DNA of 64,000 bases from Hallella colorans (GTDB lineage: Bacteria > Bacteroidota > Bacteroidia > Bacteroidales > Bacteroidaceae). How positions within the stretch are numbered: the stretch's first letter is position 1; every line of letters begins with the position of its first letter. A program made the position numbers and the translations under genes. Under the pieces are notes generated by a model that searched no databases, was not told the DNA's origin, and saw only the letters and a list, made by a program, of their open reading frames with translations. Below, in pieces: positions 27,937 through 36,992 of the stretch. Location of the stretch: positions 46,976 to 110,975 of the forward strand of contig NZ_QENY01000008.1 of NCBI RefSeq assembly GCF_003096815.1, read 5' to 3'.

Positions 27937-29277
27937 CTACACAATGGGCAAGGATATGCCATTGATTTTTTGGTATATGTCAAGAGCGTAAATATCCGTC
28001 ATACCACTGATATAATCCAAGACAGCCATGACGCGCGTTTCCAAATTGTCGCTTTCAATGTCGTATTGGCTACTCACGCGGTCTATGAGTTGCTTGCTAT
28101 GAAATTTACCAGGATTTACGGCAGCGTCTATAAATCGCTGCATCAACGTCTCCATGATCTTGTAACCACTCAGTTCCACGTCCAAAACAGGCTTGCTTCG
28201 GTATATTTTCTTGTAAGCTATCTTCGCGCATCGCTTGTACGCTAAGCGCTGATGTTCGGCGATATTGTCAATAAGGCTACCTTGAAACGTGCCCGACAAG
28301 ATCTCGTCCTCATGCTCGACAAATGTCTTTACACACTCGCCCTCAAGCAACCCCACGACGCAGGCACGCATATAATTAATGCGCTCGTTGAGATCTGTTA
28401 CTCCCTCGGCCTCTAAACGTTCCTTGATAGACTCCCGCATGGGTTGCTCCATGAAGCCCAAGAGTAGGTCGGAGGTTTCCTCGTATGACAAGATCTTGAG
28501 TTTGTGTGAGTCTTCAATATCCATGATCTCATAGCAGATGTCGTCTGCCGCCTCCATCAAATAGACCAAGGGATGTCGTACATAGCGTAAGGGATCATTG
28601 GGCTTTGATATGCGAATAATGCCCAATTCATCGGCTATTTTTTGATAAGTATCTATCTCCGACGTAAAAAAACCAAACTTGCCGTGTGCTCCGGAGATCG
28701 CGCTGGCGAATGGATATTTCACCATAGCCGCAAGCGAGGTGTATGTCATCACAAATCCTCCGGGCCTACGCCCTTTAAATTGGTGGGTCAATAGGCGAAA
28801 AGCGTTGGCGTTTCCCTCGAAATGTGTGATATCGTCCCAAAACTCCGAACTTACCTTATGTTTGAGAAAAGAACCTTTGTCCTCCGTAAAATAGGTTTGA
28901 ATGGCTTTCTCTCCAGAGTGCCCGAATGGTGGGTTTCCCATGTCGTGTGCCAGTCCGGCGGTTTGAACAACGGTTCCAATCTCCTCAAACAGGGTTCCTT
29001 GAAGCTCCGGATGCTTTTTGATAAGACGCTTGGCCACGTCGTCGCCCAATGACTTGCCGAGTGAGGAAACTTCCAAAGAGTGGGTGAGCCGGTTGTGCAC
29101 GAATATGCTTCCGGGCAGCGGAAAGACCTGCGTCTTGTTCTGCAAGCGGCGGAAGGGAGCCGAATAGATGAGCCGATCGCCGTCGCGTTTGAACTCCGAT
29201 CGATCGTCATGGCGCAAGGGATGTCGATCTTCCTGCCCCAGACGCCTGTTGGATATGAGTTGTTTCCAGTCCATCAT
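27937..29277 (-). CDS. dgt: Deoxyguanosinetriphosphate triphosphohydrolase-like protein
   Basis: Dgt-type HD phosphohydrolases cleave dGTP (or other dNTPs) to the nucleoside and triphosphate. The 446-residue protein has the N-terminal region FRRLQNKTQVFPL, the first HD-family histidine in HNRLTHSLEVSSLG, the metal-binding pair in AGLAHDMGNPPFGHSGE, and a later aspartate in LMEAADDICYEIMDIED. The length is near the E. coli enzyme (505) and typical for Bacteroidota. The start ATG ATG at 29277 cannot be resolved further. A -7 element lies at 29305-29298. The neighbour dut across the divergent promoter region also works on nucleotide pools. Confidence 0.93.
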   Translation of the reverse strand: MMDWKQLISNRRLGQEDRHPLRHDDRSEFKRDGDRLIYSAPFRRLQNKTQVFPLPGSIFVHNRLTHSLEVSSLGKSLGDDVAKRLIKKHPELQGTLFEEIGTVVQTAGLAHDMGNPPFGHSGEKAIQTYFTEDKGSFLKHKVSSEFWDDITHFEGNANAFRLLTHQFKGRRPGGFVMTYTSLAAMVKYPFASAISGAHGKFGFFTSEIDTYQKIADELGIIRISKPNDPLRYVRHPLVYLMEAADDICYEIMDIEDSHKLKILSYEETSDLLLGFMEQPMRESIKERLEAEGVTDLNERINYMRACVVGLLEGECVKTFVEHEDEILSGTFQGSLIDNIAEHQRLAYKRCAKIAYKKIYRSKPVLDVELSGYKIMETLMQRFIDAAVNPGKFHSKQLIDRVSSQYDIESDNLETRVMAVLDYISGMTDIYALDIYQKINGISLPIV

Positions 29278-29297
29278 AATGCTGTATGCTTTGTTCG

Positions 29298-29305
29298 CAA
29301 AGTTA
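29298..29305 (-). promoter_or_regulatory. -7 element before dgt
   Basis: TAACTTTG on the minus strand matches the consensus. No matching TTTG at -33. The leader would be roughly 15 bases. Confidence 0.5.
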
Positions 29306-29368
29306 CGTTTAATTTTCTGTTTTCGGTCTTTTTAATATTTAAAATGTAATAATGTGGTTATAATTGTT

Positions 29369-29376
29369 TATATTTG
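29369..29376 (+). promoter_or_regulatory. -7 element immediately before dut
   Basis: TATATTTG matches the consensus and ends 8 bases before the dut ATG at 29385. If used, the transcript would be nearly leaderless. No clear -33 element. Confidence 0.45.
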
Positions 29377-29384
29377 CACCCTAT

Positions 29385-29822
29385 ATGGTAAAAATTAAAG
29401 TTGTCAACAAGGGGCACCAGTTGCTTCCCCGATATGCCACAGCGCAAAGTGCGGGTATGGATTTGAGGGCTAATCTTGACGCACCTATCGTGTTGAGACC
29501 AATGCAAAGACAGTTGGTGCCAACTGGATTGCATATCGCTTTGGCCGATGGTTATGAGGCTCAAGTGCGCCCAAGAAGTGGATTGGCCCTGAAACACGGC
29601 ATCACCGTGCTCAATACGCCTGGCACTATCGACGCCGATTATCGTGGAGAGGTTAAAGTTTTGCTCGTGAATTTTTCTGACGAGGAGTTTGTTATCAACG
29701 ACGGCGAGCGTATAGCGCAAATGGTGATAGCGCGCTATGAGCAGGCCTCTTTTGAGCAAGTGGACGAGCTTGACGAAACAGGTCGAGGCTCTGGAGGATA
29801 TGGTCATACGGGGATAAAATAA
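29385..29822 (+). CDS. dut: dUTP diphosphatase
   Basis: dUTPase hydrolyses dUTP to dUMP and pyrophosphate, keeping uracil out of DNA and feeding thymidylate synthesis. The 145-residue protein shows the five trimeric-dUTPase motifs: [41 protein letters not shown] and, at the end, [12 protein letters not shown] use the ATG at 29385 because an earlier in-frame TTG at 29364 overlaps the -7 promoter element and adds non-family residues. It is the first gene of an apparent operon with the TPR, DUF4292 and EnvC-like genes. Confidence 0.96.
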   Translation: MVKIKVVNKGHQLLPRYATAQSAGMDLRANLDAPIVLRPMQRQLVPTGLHIALADGYEAQVRPRSGLALKHGITVLNTPGTIDADYRGEVKVLLVNFSDEEFVINDGERIAQMVIARYEQASFEQVDELDETGRGSGGYGHTGIK

Positions 29823-29831
29823 CAATTGCAG

Positions 29832-31613
29832 ATGGTCGGAATGTGCAAACAATTCACGTTATACATGGTCGCCATTTTTATGGCCATGACATGGGCTATG
29901 CCCTCGCACCTATATGCCAATGAGGGGAGAGCCAAAAACGCGAAGACACAAAAAGCATCGCGCAAACTAAGCTATTCGGACAGTTTGCGTTACAAATATT
30001 TTTTCCTTGAGGCTGTACGGCAACAAAATGCCGGACACTATGCGGCGGCATTCGATTTGTTAGGGCATTGTCTTGAGATAGACTCTTTGGCGGCCGAGGC
30101 TTACTTCTTACAGGCGCGGTATTTCTCGCAGCTTCGCCAAGACAGCGTCGCGCTAAAACGTTTGGAAATGGCCGCTCAATTGCGCCCCGAGAATAGCACA
30201 TATCAAGAGAAATTAGCTCAATATTATATAGGACTGAGCGATTATGCCAAAGCAGTCAAAGTTTACGAGCGATTAAGCGAGACGCAGCGAGATCGCAGCG
30301 ACGTGATGAACATCCTCGTCCAACTATACCAACAGCAGAAAGATTACGACAAAATGCTCCATGCCATCGACAGATTGGAGCAAATAGAGGGCGAGAACGA
30401 ACAATTCGCTTTGGCTCGTATGCGTGTGTACGAACTGAAAAACGATACCAAAAAGGCTTACCAAACATTGAAAACTTTGGCCGACACGCATCCCAACGAC
30501 CTTACTTATACAATTATGTTAGGCAATTGGCTCTTGCAAAACAAGAAGCCCCAAAAAGCGTTCAAGTTGTTTGACACCGCGCTAAAAGCGGAGCCTGACA
30601 ATGTTTACGCGCAAAGCTCGATGTATGATTACTATCGAATGAATGGGGAAAAAGAACAAGCCAAGGCGATGATGGAACGTATCTTGTTGGGAAAAAACAC
30701 CCCGAAAGAAACTCGTGTGCAGTTTTTGCGGCAAGTCATTCAGGAAAATGAGCAACAAGGAGGAGACTCCACCGTTATCCTTTCACTGTTTGATCACATG
30801 CAAAAAGAATTGCCAAAAGACTCATCGATATTAGAAATGCAAGCAGCTTATTATTCGCTCAAGAAGATGCCTCAAGAGCAAATCAATCAGATATTGACAC
30901 AATTGCTCAAGCTTGCACCCGACAATGCCGCTGCGCGCTTTCAGTTAATCCAAAGTAAATGGGCCAAGCAAAATTGGAAGGAAGTGTCCGAATTAAGCGA
31001 GCCGGGCATGCTTTACAATCCTGATGAAATGGCGTTTTATTATTTCACAGGTCTTGCGCGTTACTATCAAAAAGACGACAAGGGTGCTCTTGATGCCTTT
31101 CAGCGAGGCACTGCCGAAATCAACGATAAAAGTGATCCAGCCATTGTAAGCGACTTTTACGCCATCATGGGAGAGATATACCATAACCAAGGCTATCGTG
31201 AAAAGGCATACGAGGCTTTTGATAGTTGCTTACAATGGAAGCCAGACCATGTTAACACGCTCAACAATTACGCCTATTTCCTTTCTGTTGAAGGAGGAGA
31301 TCTCAAGCGAGCGGAGGCTATGAGCGCATTGGCGGTTAAGGCTGAGCCCAAAAACGCCACTTTCCTTGACACTTACGCATGGGTGCTTTACTGCCAAAAC
31401 AGGTACGCTGAAGCGAAGATATACATAGACCAAGCCTTGAAAAACGATACCGACTCAGTGCTCAGCGCTGATGTTATGGACCATGCTGGAGACATATACG
31501 CCAAGGTAGGAGACATTGGCCATGCCTTGGAATACTGGCAAAAAGCCATCAAGTTGGGCGGAGATGCCAAGGCTATCAATCGGAAAATAAAACGATATAC
31601 GGTGAAAAAATGA
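29832..31613 (+). CDS. Secreted tetratricopeptide-repeat protein
   Basis: The protein (593 residues from the ATG at 29832) begins with a signal-peptide-like hydrophobic stretch (FTLYMVAIFMAMTWAMPSHLYA) and then consists largely of TPR units, for example AEAYFLQARYFSQLRQD, AKAVKVYERLSE, DDKGALDAFQRGTAEI and REKAYEAFDSCLQWKPD. It should act in the periplasm or at the outer membrane as a scaffold. It lies 9 bases after dut, and its stop overlaps the lipoprotein gene that follows by 4 bases, so they are translated together. A similar order (TPR, DUF4292, EnvC-like) recurs in Bacteroidota. An in-frame ATG at 29841 is an alternative start. Confidence 0.85.
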   Translation: MVGMCKQFTLYMVAIFMAMTWAMPSHLYANEGRAKNAKTQKASRKLSYSDSLRYKYFFLEAVRQQNAGHYAAAFDLLGHCLEIDSLAAEAYFLQARYFSQLRQDSVALKRLEMAAQLRPENSTYQEKLAQYYIGLSDYAKAVKVYERLSETQRDRSDVMNILVQLYQQQKDYDKMLHAIDRLEQIEGENEQFALARMRVYELKNDTKKAYQTLKTLADTHPNDLTYTIMLGNWLLQNKKPQKAFKLFDTALKAEPDNVYAQSSMYDYYRMNGEKEQAKAMMERILLGKNTPKETRVQFLRQVIQENEQQGGDSTVILSLFDHMQKELPKDSSILEMQAAYYSLKKMPQEQINQILTQLLKLAPDNAAARFQLIQSKWAKQNWKEVSELSEPGMLYNPDEMAFYYFTGLARYYQKDDKGALDAFQRGTAEINDKSDPAIVSDFYAIMGEIYHNQGYREKAYEAFDSCLQWKPDHVNTLNNYAYFLSVEGGDLKRAEAMSALAVKAEPKNATFLDTYAWVLYCQNRYAEAKIYIDQALKNDTDSVLSADVMDHAGDIYAKVGDIGHALEYWQKAIKLGGDAKAINRKIKRYTVKK

Positions 31614-32497
31614 AGACAGCACGAGTTTTTTTAATTTTATCCATTCTCTTGGCGCTTGCCTCTTGCGGTACTAAGAAAGCCATGGTCAATGACAGTGGCT
31701 CGGTGATAAACAAGCCATCAAACGGCGCGACATCGATGGAGGCGCAAAAGTTAGCCTTTGTTCAAAAGGTGAGTGACCAAAAAGTTTACGCTAAAAACAT
31801 TGTCGCCGACATGACCTTTACAGCTCAAACAGGAGACAAAGACATTACAGTGCCGGGAGCCATAAGGATGCGAAAAGACGAGGTCATACGCTTGCAACTG
31901 TTCATTCCGCTGCTTGGGAGCGAGGTGGGAAGATTGGAGTTCACCCCCAATTATGTACTTGTCATTGACCGACTTCACAAACAATATGTCAAAGCTGACT
32001 ACAATCAATTGGATTTTTTAAAAGAGAATGGCCTGAATTTCTATTCCCTGCAAGCATTGTTTTGGAACCAATTGTTGCTCCCCGGCGCTTCAAGGATTGG
32101 TGAGGCTGACCTCCATAGATTTGACGCCAAACTCGATGGAATGGGAAAAAACGTTGATGTCACTTTGCAAAACGGCAAGATGGGCTATGTGTGGCAGGCC
32201 GATCGCGACAACGGACAAATACAAAACGCTTTGGTAACTTATGACAATGACGGGCGCGACAAGTCGGAATTGACTTGGAAGTACAGCCAGTTCAAACCTC
32301 TTGGAAGCAAGAGATTTCCAACTTTTCAAGAGTTTTCGTTCTCCACGACAGCTACCAACAAGATAAAAAAGACTATCATAAGGATTGATATGGGTACGCT
32401 TAGCACCAATGAAAAATGGAATGCTCGCACTACCATCTCACCTTCTTACAAACAAATGGACGCACGAGATATTCTCGGAAAATTACTGAATATGTAA
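31610..32497 (+). CDS. DUF4292 domain lipoprotein
   Basis: This 295-residue protein has a lipoprotein signal peptide with lipobox LASC (cysteine at 19 or nearby) and a beta-rich body typical of DUF4292 (FVQKVSDQKVYAKNIVADMTF, then VPGAIRMRKDEVIRLQLFIPLLGSEVGRLEF). The family is of unknown function; its pattern of strands recalls LolA/LolB lipid-binding proteins, which is a structural suggestion only. It begins inside the TPR stop codon region and ends at the base that starts the EnvC-like ATG, so the three genes are tightly coupled, suggesting a joint envelope job. Confidence 0.88.
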   Translation: MKTARVFLILSILLALASCGTKKAMVNDSGSVINKPSNGATSMEAQKLAFVQKVSDQKVYAKNIVADMTFTAQTGDKDITVPGAIRMRKDEVIRLQLFIPLLGSEVGRLEFTPNYVLVIDRLHKQYVKADYNQLDFLKENGLNFYSLQALFWNQLLLPGASRIGEADLHRFDAKLDGMGKNVDVTLQNGKMGYVWQADRDNGQIQNALVTYDNDGRDKSELTWKYSQFKPLGSKRFPTFQEFSFSTTATNKIKKTIIRIDMGTLSTNEKWNARTTISPSYKQMDARDILGKLLNM

Positions 32498-34233
32498 TGA
32501 GAAAAATACTGATTATTTTATTGGCATGTATTTTAGTGGTTGGCGTTGATGCCCAAACGAGAAAACAAACACGAAAAAAACACACAACAACAGCCAAGAC
32601 TTCATCCAAGAACACTTCTCAAAAGAGAGGGGGTAAGAACAGAACGTATAGCAATTCTTCTATCAGGGGATTGCAAAAACAGCGTGTGTCCATTCAAAAA
32701 AAGATACGAGAGCAGGAGCAAGCGCTCCAAGCCAATAAGAAAGACGTGGAGCAACGGTTGCAACAATTGCTCATGCTGAACGGAGAAATAGACCGTCGAC
32801 AAAAAAACATTGAGGAGATACGAACCGATATTCATCATATAGATGGCAATATTGGCATACTCAACACGCAGTTGTCCACACTCGAGGCACAATTGAAAGA
32901 CCGGCAGGCGAGGTATATAAAATCCATGAAGTATATGGCGCGCCATCGTTCTGTACAAGACAAGTTAATGTTCATTTTCTCTGCTAAAAATTTGTACCAA
33001 ATGTACCGCCGCTTGAGATTTGTGCGTGAGTACGCACAATACCAGCGCGCTCAAGGTGAGATGGTAAGAGCCAAGCAACGTGAGGTGACCAACAAGCGAC
33101 AACAATTGCACCACGTGAAAGGACAAAAGAACAACCTCTTGTCAAAGGGTGAACAAGAGAAACAAAAGTTGGAAGGCAACAAAACCGAGCAACAACAGAT
33201 GGTGCAAGGATTGCAAAAGCAACAGAAAACCATCCAATCGATCATTGCCGAGCAGCATAAAAGGGATGCCGCCCTTAATGCGCAGATAGACCGCTTGGTT
33301 GAGATAGAGATACAGAAAGCCCGGGCACGCGCTGAAGCCGAAGCCAAGCGCAAGGCAGCCGCGGCCGAAGCCGCCAAACGTAGAGCTGCCGAAATAGCGC
33401 GCAAGAAAGCTGCAGCCGCTGCCGCTGCTCGTGAGAACGCCCGCCGAATAGCAGAAGCCAAGGAGCGAGAGGCCAAACTGAAGGAGGAGGCCCGCAAAGC
33501 AGCTGCGGCCGAGCAAGATGCTCGTCAAGCTCGCTTGGAGGCTGCCGCGGCAGCCGAGAAAAAAGCTAAAGAGTCTGCTGTAGCCAATGAGCGAGCAGCC
33601 CAGCAAGCCGCAGCCCGGAAACTGGCTGAACAAGCTCAGCGAGCCGAGGCTATCCAACGCGCGGCTGAGGCAAAAACCGCAGCCGCCGAACAGGCAGCCC
33701 GTGAGGCCGAGTCGCAGCGTAGAGCAGCTGAGCGCAAAGAGGTGGCAGACGCCGAGAGGGCAAAGAGGGAAATAGCCGATGCCAAGGAAAACGCAGAGAA
33801 CGCGCGCAAATTTTCAACCGTGGATCGGATGATGAACAGTGGATTTGAGGCTAATCGTGGCAGGTTGCCCATGCCCATTACCGGCAAATACAAGATAGTG
33901 AGTCATTTTGGACAATACAATGTAGAGGGATTGAAAGGCGTGACGCTCGACAACAAGGGTGTCAACATCATGGGTAGCAATGGTTGTCAGGCTCGCTCGG
34001 TGTACGATGGAGAGGTGAGCGCGGTTATCAGCTACGGTGGAACTATGGTTGTCATGGTGCGTCATGGCGCTTATATATCCGTGTATTGCAACCTTCGGTC
34101 GGTCTCGGTTAGCAAGGGACAGAAAGTTGGAACAGGGCAAGTGATTGGAGCTGTCGGCGCTGATAATATACTTCAATTCCAACTTCGCAAGGAGAGAGCC
34201 AAGCTAAATCCAGAAGTTTGGTTAAGAAGATAG
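32497..34233 (+). CDS. EnvC-like murein hydrolase activator with degenerate M23 domain
   Basis: The 578-residue protein has a signal peptide (ILIILLACILVVGVDAQ), a long coiled-coil region (about 45-260), a strikingly Ala/Glu/Arg-rich helix (about 265-435) and a C-terminal LytM/M23 domain (about 460-578). The metal ligands of active M23 peptidases are missing: where HxGxD should stand the protein has NKGVNIMG, and the final HxH is replaced by LQFQLRKE. This matches EnvC/NlpD, which do not cut peptidoglycan but activate amidases at the septum. I use the ATG at 32497, which overlaps the previous stop by one base and precedes the signal peptide; codons upstream lie inside the lipoprotein gene. 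Confidence 0.85.
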   Translation: MRKILIILLACILVVGVDAQTRKQTRKKHTTTAKTSSKNTSQKRGGKNRTYSNSSIRGLQKQRVSIQKKIREQEQALQANKKDVEQRLQQLLMLNGEIDRRQKNIEEIRTDIHHIDGNIGILNTQLSTLEAQLKDRQARYIKSMKYMARHRSVQDKLMFIFSAKNLYQMYRRLRFVREYAQYQRAQGEMVRAKQREVTNKRQQLHHVKGQKNNLLSKGEQEKQKLEGNKTEQQQMVQGLQKQQKTIQSIIAEQHKRDAALNAQIDRLVEIEIQKARARAEAEAKRKAAAAEAAKRRAAEIARKKAAAAAAARENARRIAEAKEREAKLKEEARKAAAAEQDARQARLEAAAAAEKKAKESAVANERAAQQAAARKLAEQAQRAEAIQRAAEAKTAAAEQAAREAESQRRAAERKEVADAERAKREIADAKENAENARKFSTVDRMMNSGFEANRGRLPMPITGKYKIVSHFGQYNVEGLKGVTLDNKGVNIMGSNGCQARSVYDGEVSAVISYGGTMVVMVRHGAYISVYCNLRSVSVSKGQKVGTGQVIGAVGADNILQFQLRKERAKLNPEVWLRR

Positions 34234-35048
34234 ACCCCATGTGCTTTTCTTGATAGGTGGTAGTCCATGGCTGATGGCTCAAGCCGCAAAGGCTGAATTT
34301 TATTGCTCATCTACGATTTCAAGAAGACAACAGGGCTTCACTGTCATAAAATAGTCACAAAAAAGCGATATGTAAAAATTGTCGTTTGAGAGGCGTTTTT
34401 CCCTATTCCAAGGCAATGTTGGGTCGCTCAAGTATATCACGTTTACGCTTTGTATTCACGATTAATGCTTTATGGCGTCGTGTTTAAGGCGTAAACGCAA
34501 TCCGTTTCATACTTATTCGAAACACCTTTAATGCCTAATCAGCATCCGAATAGCACTCAATCGCAAGCCATTGGGAAGAGATTTTTTAGGCGAGCATGCT
34601 TTTCTGGGTGTAACATCTTGTTCTGCAGGTGCTTGATAAGATGGCTTCATTTTCGCGTATTTGCATCTACACACTTCCTTTGTTGTAAATAGGCGCGTCT
34701 TACGAGACCTATTGTAAAGTTTTTTACAATATATTTTCATCTTTCGAGTCCGACTTTTTTGGGCATTCCTCACTCTGCGTTTACTGCATGCCTATATGTA
34801 AAAAATGCCCATTTCATCGTTTGTATTTCATTTGTACATCCTGCCATCTCATCCCATGGCCAGCATTTCTCACGCACCAGTCCTCTGTCTTTGGCACCAC
34901 AATTTAACTCTTTGCTCACGTATCGTTTAAATATTTGCAGATGCGCCACGCTTACAAAACACCCTCGTGGCAACGCTGTGGATATGCCACGGCAAACACA
35001 ACCACCTACGATTAACGTGCACACCAAATTAAAAAAATAACGATATTC
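34234..35048. other. Gene-free gap of about 0.8 kb before the acyl-CoA ligase gene
   Basis: No open frame here looks coding. An 8-base inverted repeat (GTTTACGC 34441-34448, GCGTAAAC 34489-34496) is the only structure I noted, and may be chance. The length is unusual for such a gene-dense window. Confidence 0.5.
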
Positions 35049-35079
35049 TTGTTTTCTTACATGATAAACCTTATCTTTG
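35049..35079 (+). promoter_or_regulatory. Bacteroidota promoter for the acyl-CoA ligase gene
   Basis: TTG (35049-35051), 20 bases, then TATCTTTG (35072-35079). Transcription would begin near 35085, 16 bases before the ATG at 35101, so the in-frame TTG at 35077 cannot be the start. Confidence 0.65.
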
Positions 35080-35100
35080 CATTATAATAAACTATATCGT

Positions 35101-36909
35101 ATGCGTAGCAAACTCCACTTTTCGGTATTCGTTCACGAGCAGGCCAAGAAATATGGCTCTCGCCCAGTGTTGACATTTAGGAGCTTTGGTAATCCTACAT
35201 GGAAGACCGTGTCATGGAACCAATTTTCTCTTCGGGTTAAACAGGTGAGTAACGCATTGCTTAACATTGGCGTGAAGCCCCAAGAAAACATAGCCGTCTT
35301 CTCGCAAAATTGCATACAATATTTGTACACAGACTTTGGCGCTTACGGCGTGAGGGCATGCTCTATACCGTTTTATGCCACTTGCTCGGAGCAACAAATA
35401 CAGTACATGCTCAATGATGCGCAGGTGAGATTTCTTTTTGTTGGCGAGCAGGAGCAGTACGATAAGGCTCGTCGTGTGCTACCAGTTTGCCCTTCGTTGG
35501 AACGTATCATCGTCTTCGATGGCAGGGTGCGCATCAGTAGCCACGACCCCAACGCCCTTTATTTTGAGGATTTTATTAAACTTGGCGAGCAACTTCCGCG
35601 ACAAACAGAATTAGACGAGCGATGGGCAGAAGCCAAGGATGAAGACATTTGCAACATTTTGTATACCAGTGGCACCACTGGCGAGAGCAAGGGTGTGATA
35701 CTTACGCACGCACAATACCAAGCTGCCATGAAAGCCAATGCCGAGGTTGTGCCAGTTGGAGAAAAAGACCGTGTGATAAACTTTTTGCCCTTCGCGCACA
35801 TCTTTGAGCGTGCGTGGGCATACTTGGCATTACGCCAAGGAGCGCAGTTGATCATCAATACCTATCCCCACGACATACAGCAATCCATGCGCGAGACGCA
35901 TCCCACGTGCATGTCAAGCGTGCCACGGTTTTGGGAGAAGGTGTTTCAAGCCGTGAAAGACAAGATAGACCGGTCTAATGTGGTACAGCGCAAACTGTTT
36001 AACCATGCCTTGGCGGTGGGCCGCAAATATAATGTAGACTATCACGGTAACAACAAACGGGCACCTTTAAACTTGATATTGGAATACAAGATGATGAACA
36101 AGATGGTGCTTAGCTTGGTGCGCAAGGAGCTTGGTTTGGAGCGTCCGCACCTGTTCCCGACGGCTGGTGCTTACGTGTCAAAGAATGTTGAAGAGTTTGT
36201 TCATTCGGTCGGCATACCTATGGTGGTGGGCTATGGTCTCACCGAGAGTTTGGCCACGGTGTCCTGCGACCGATTTGACAAGAAGTTTACGTTAGGCTCT
36301 GTTGGCTTCCCTATCAGTGGCTTGGAAATCAAGATAGATGACAACGACGAGATATTGCTCAAGGGCCCTACTATCACCAAGGGCTACTACAATCGTGACG
36401 ACCTCACGGAACAAGCCTTCGACAAGGACGGTTTCTTCCACACGGGAGACGCAGGATACATAGAGAATGGAGAACTGTTCTTAACAGAGCGTATCAAAGA
36501 TCTATTCAAAACGAGCAACGGTAAATACGTGGCTCCACAAATGGTGGAGTCGTTGTTGCTGGTAGACAAGTTCGTCGACCAAGTGGCGGTGATCGCCGAC
36601 CAACGTAAATTTGTCTCGGCCCTTGTCGTTCCGGCATTTAATATCGTGGAAGAGTGGGCGAGAAACCATAATATCGTATTTGAAAATCACGAGGAATTAT
36701 GCGCTAACCCAGATGTGCACAACATGATGATGGAGCGCATACAAACGCTGCAACAGAGCTTGGCCTATTACGAGCAGATCAAACGGTTTGTGCTGTTGCC
36801 ACATCATTTCACGATGGAAACGGGCGAACTGACCAACACTTTGAAGATGAGGCGCCCCATGATCAATAAAAAATACAAGGAGCTGATAGACCAAATGTAC
36901 GAGGAATAG
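35101..36909 (+). CDS. Long-chain fatty acid--CoA ligase (AMP-binding enzyme)
   Basis: The 602-residue enzyme activates fatty acids to acyl-CoA through an acyl-adenylate. The AMP-binding motif ILYTSGTTGESKGV is complete, followed by LPFAHIFERAWAY, the region VGYGLTESLATVSCD, and the C-terminal hinge GDAGYIENGELFLTERIKDLFKTSNGKYV, with the catalytic lysine near the end. It resembles the long-chain ligases (FadD15/ACSL type) that Bacteroidota encode. It has its own promoter. It is followed 83 bases on by prfB, with no functional tie. Confidence 0.92.
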   Translation: MRSKLHFSVFVHEQAKKYGSRPVLTFRSFGNPTWKTVSWNQFSLRVKQVSNALLNIGVKPQENIAVFSQNCIQYLYTDFGAYGVRACSIPFYATCSEQQIQYMLNDAQVRFLFVGEQEQYDKARRVLPVCPSLERIIVFDGRVRISSHDPNALYFEDFIKLGEQLPRQTELDERWAEAKDEDICNILYTSGTTGESKGVILTHAQYQAAMKANAEVVPVGEKDRVINFLPFAHIFERAWAYLALRQGAQLIINTYPHDIQQSMRETHPTCMSSVPRFWEKVFQAVKDKIDRSNVVQRKLFNHALAVGRKYNVDYHGNNKRAPLNLILEYKMMNKMVLSLVRKELGLERPHLFPTAGAYVSKNVEEFVHSVGIPMVVGYGLTESLATVSCDRFDKKFTLGSVGFPISGLEIKIDDNDEILLKGPTITKGYYNRDDLTEQAFDKDGFFHTGDAGYIENGELFLTERIKDLFKTSNGKYVAPQMVESLLLVDKFVDQVAVIADQRKFVSALVVPAFNIVEEWARNHNIVFENHEELCANPDVHNMMMERIQTLQQSLAYYEQIKRFVLLPHHFTMETGELTNTLKMRRPMINKKYKELIDQMYEE

Positions 36910-36992
36910 TTGTCATGGCCGGTGACTACAAATGGCGTTTTTAAAACACATGACATCATTTCACATCTCCTTACAAGGCAAAAACAAAGACA

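Noticed and set aside
33300..33800. The Ala/Glu/Arg-rich stretch as an internal repeat or phase-variable tract
   Set aside because: The codons vary from unit to unit and no exact tandem unit is present; it reads as a long helix.
34528..34773. An 81-residue frame on the minus strand in the gap before the acyl-CoA ligase gene
   Set aside because: Composition is like translated AT-rich non-coding DNA (many K, R, N and Y), with no ordered domain or promoter.
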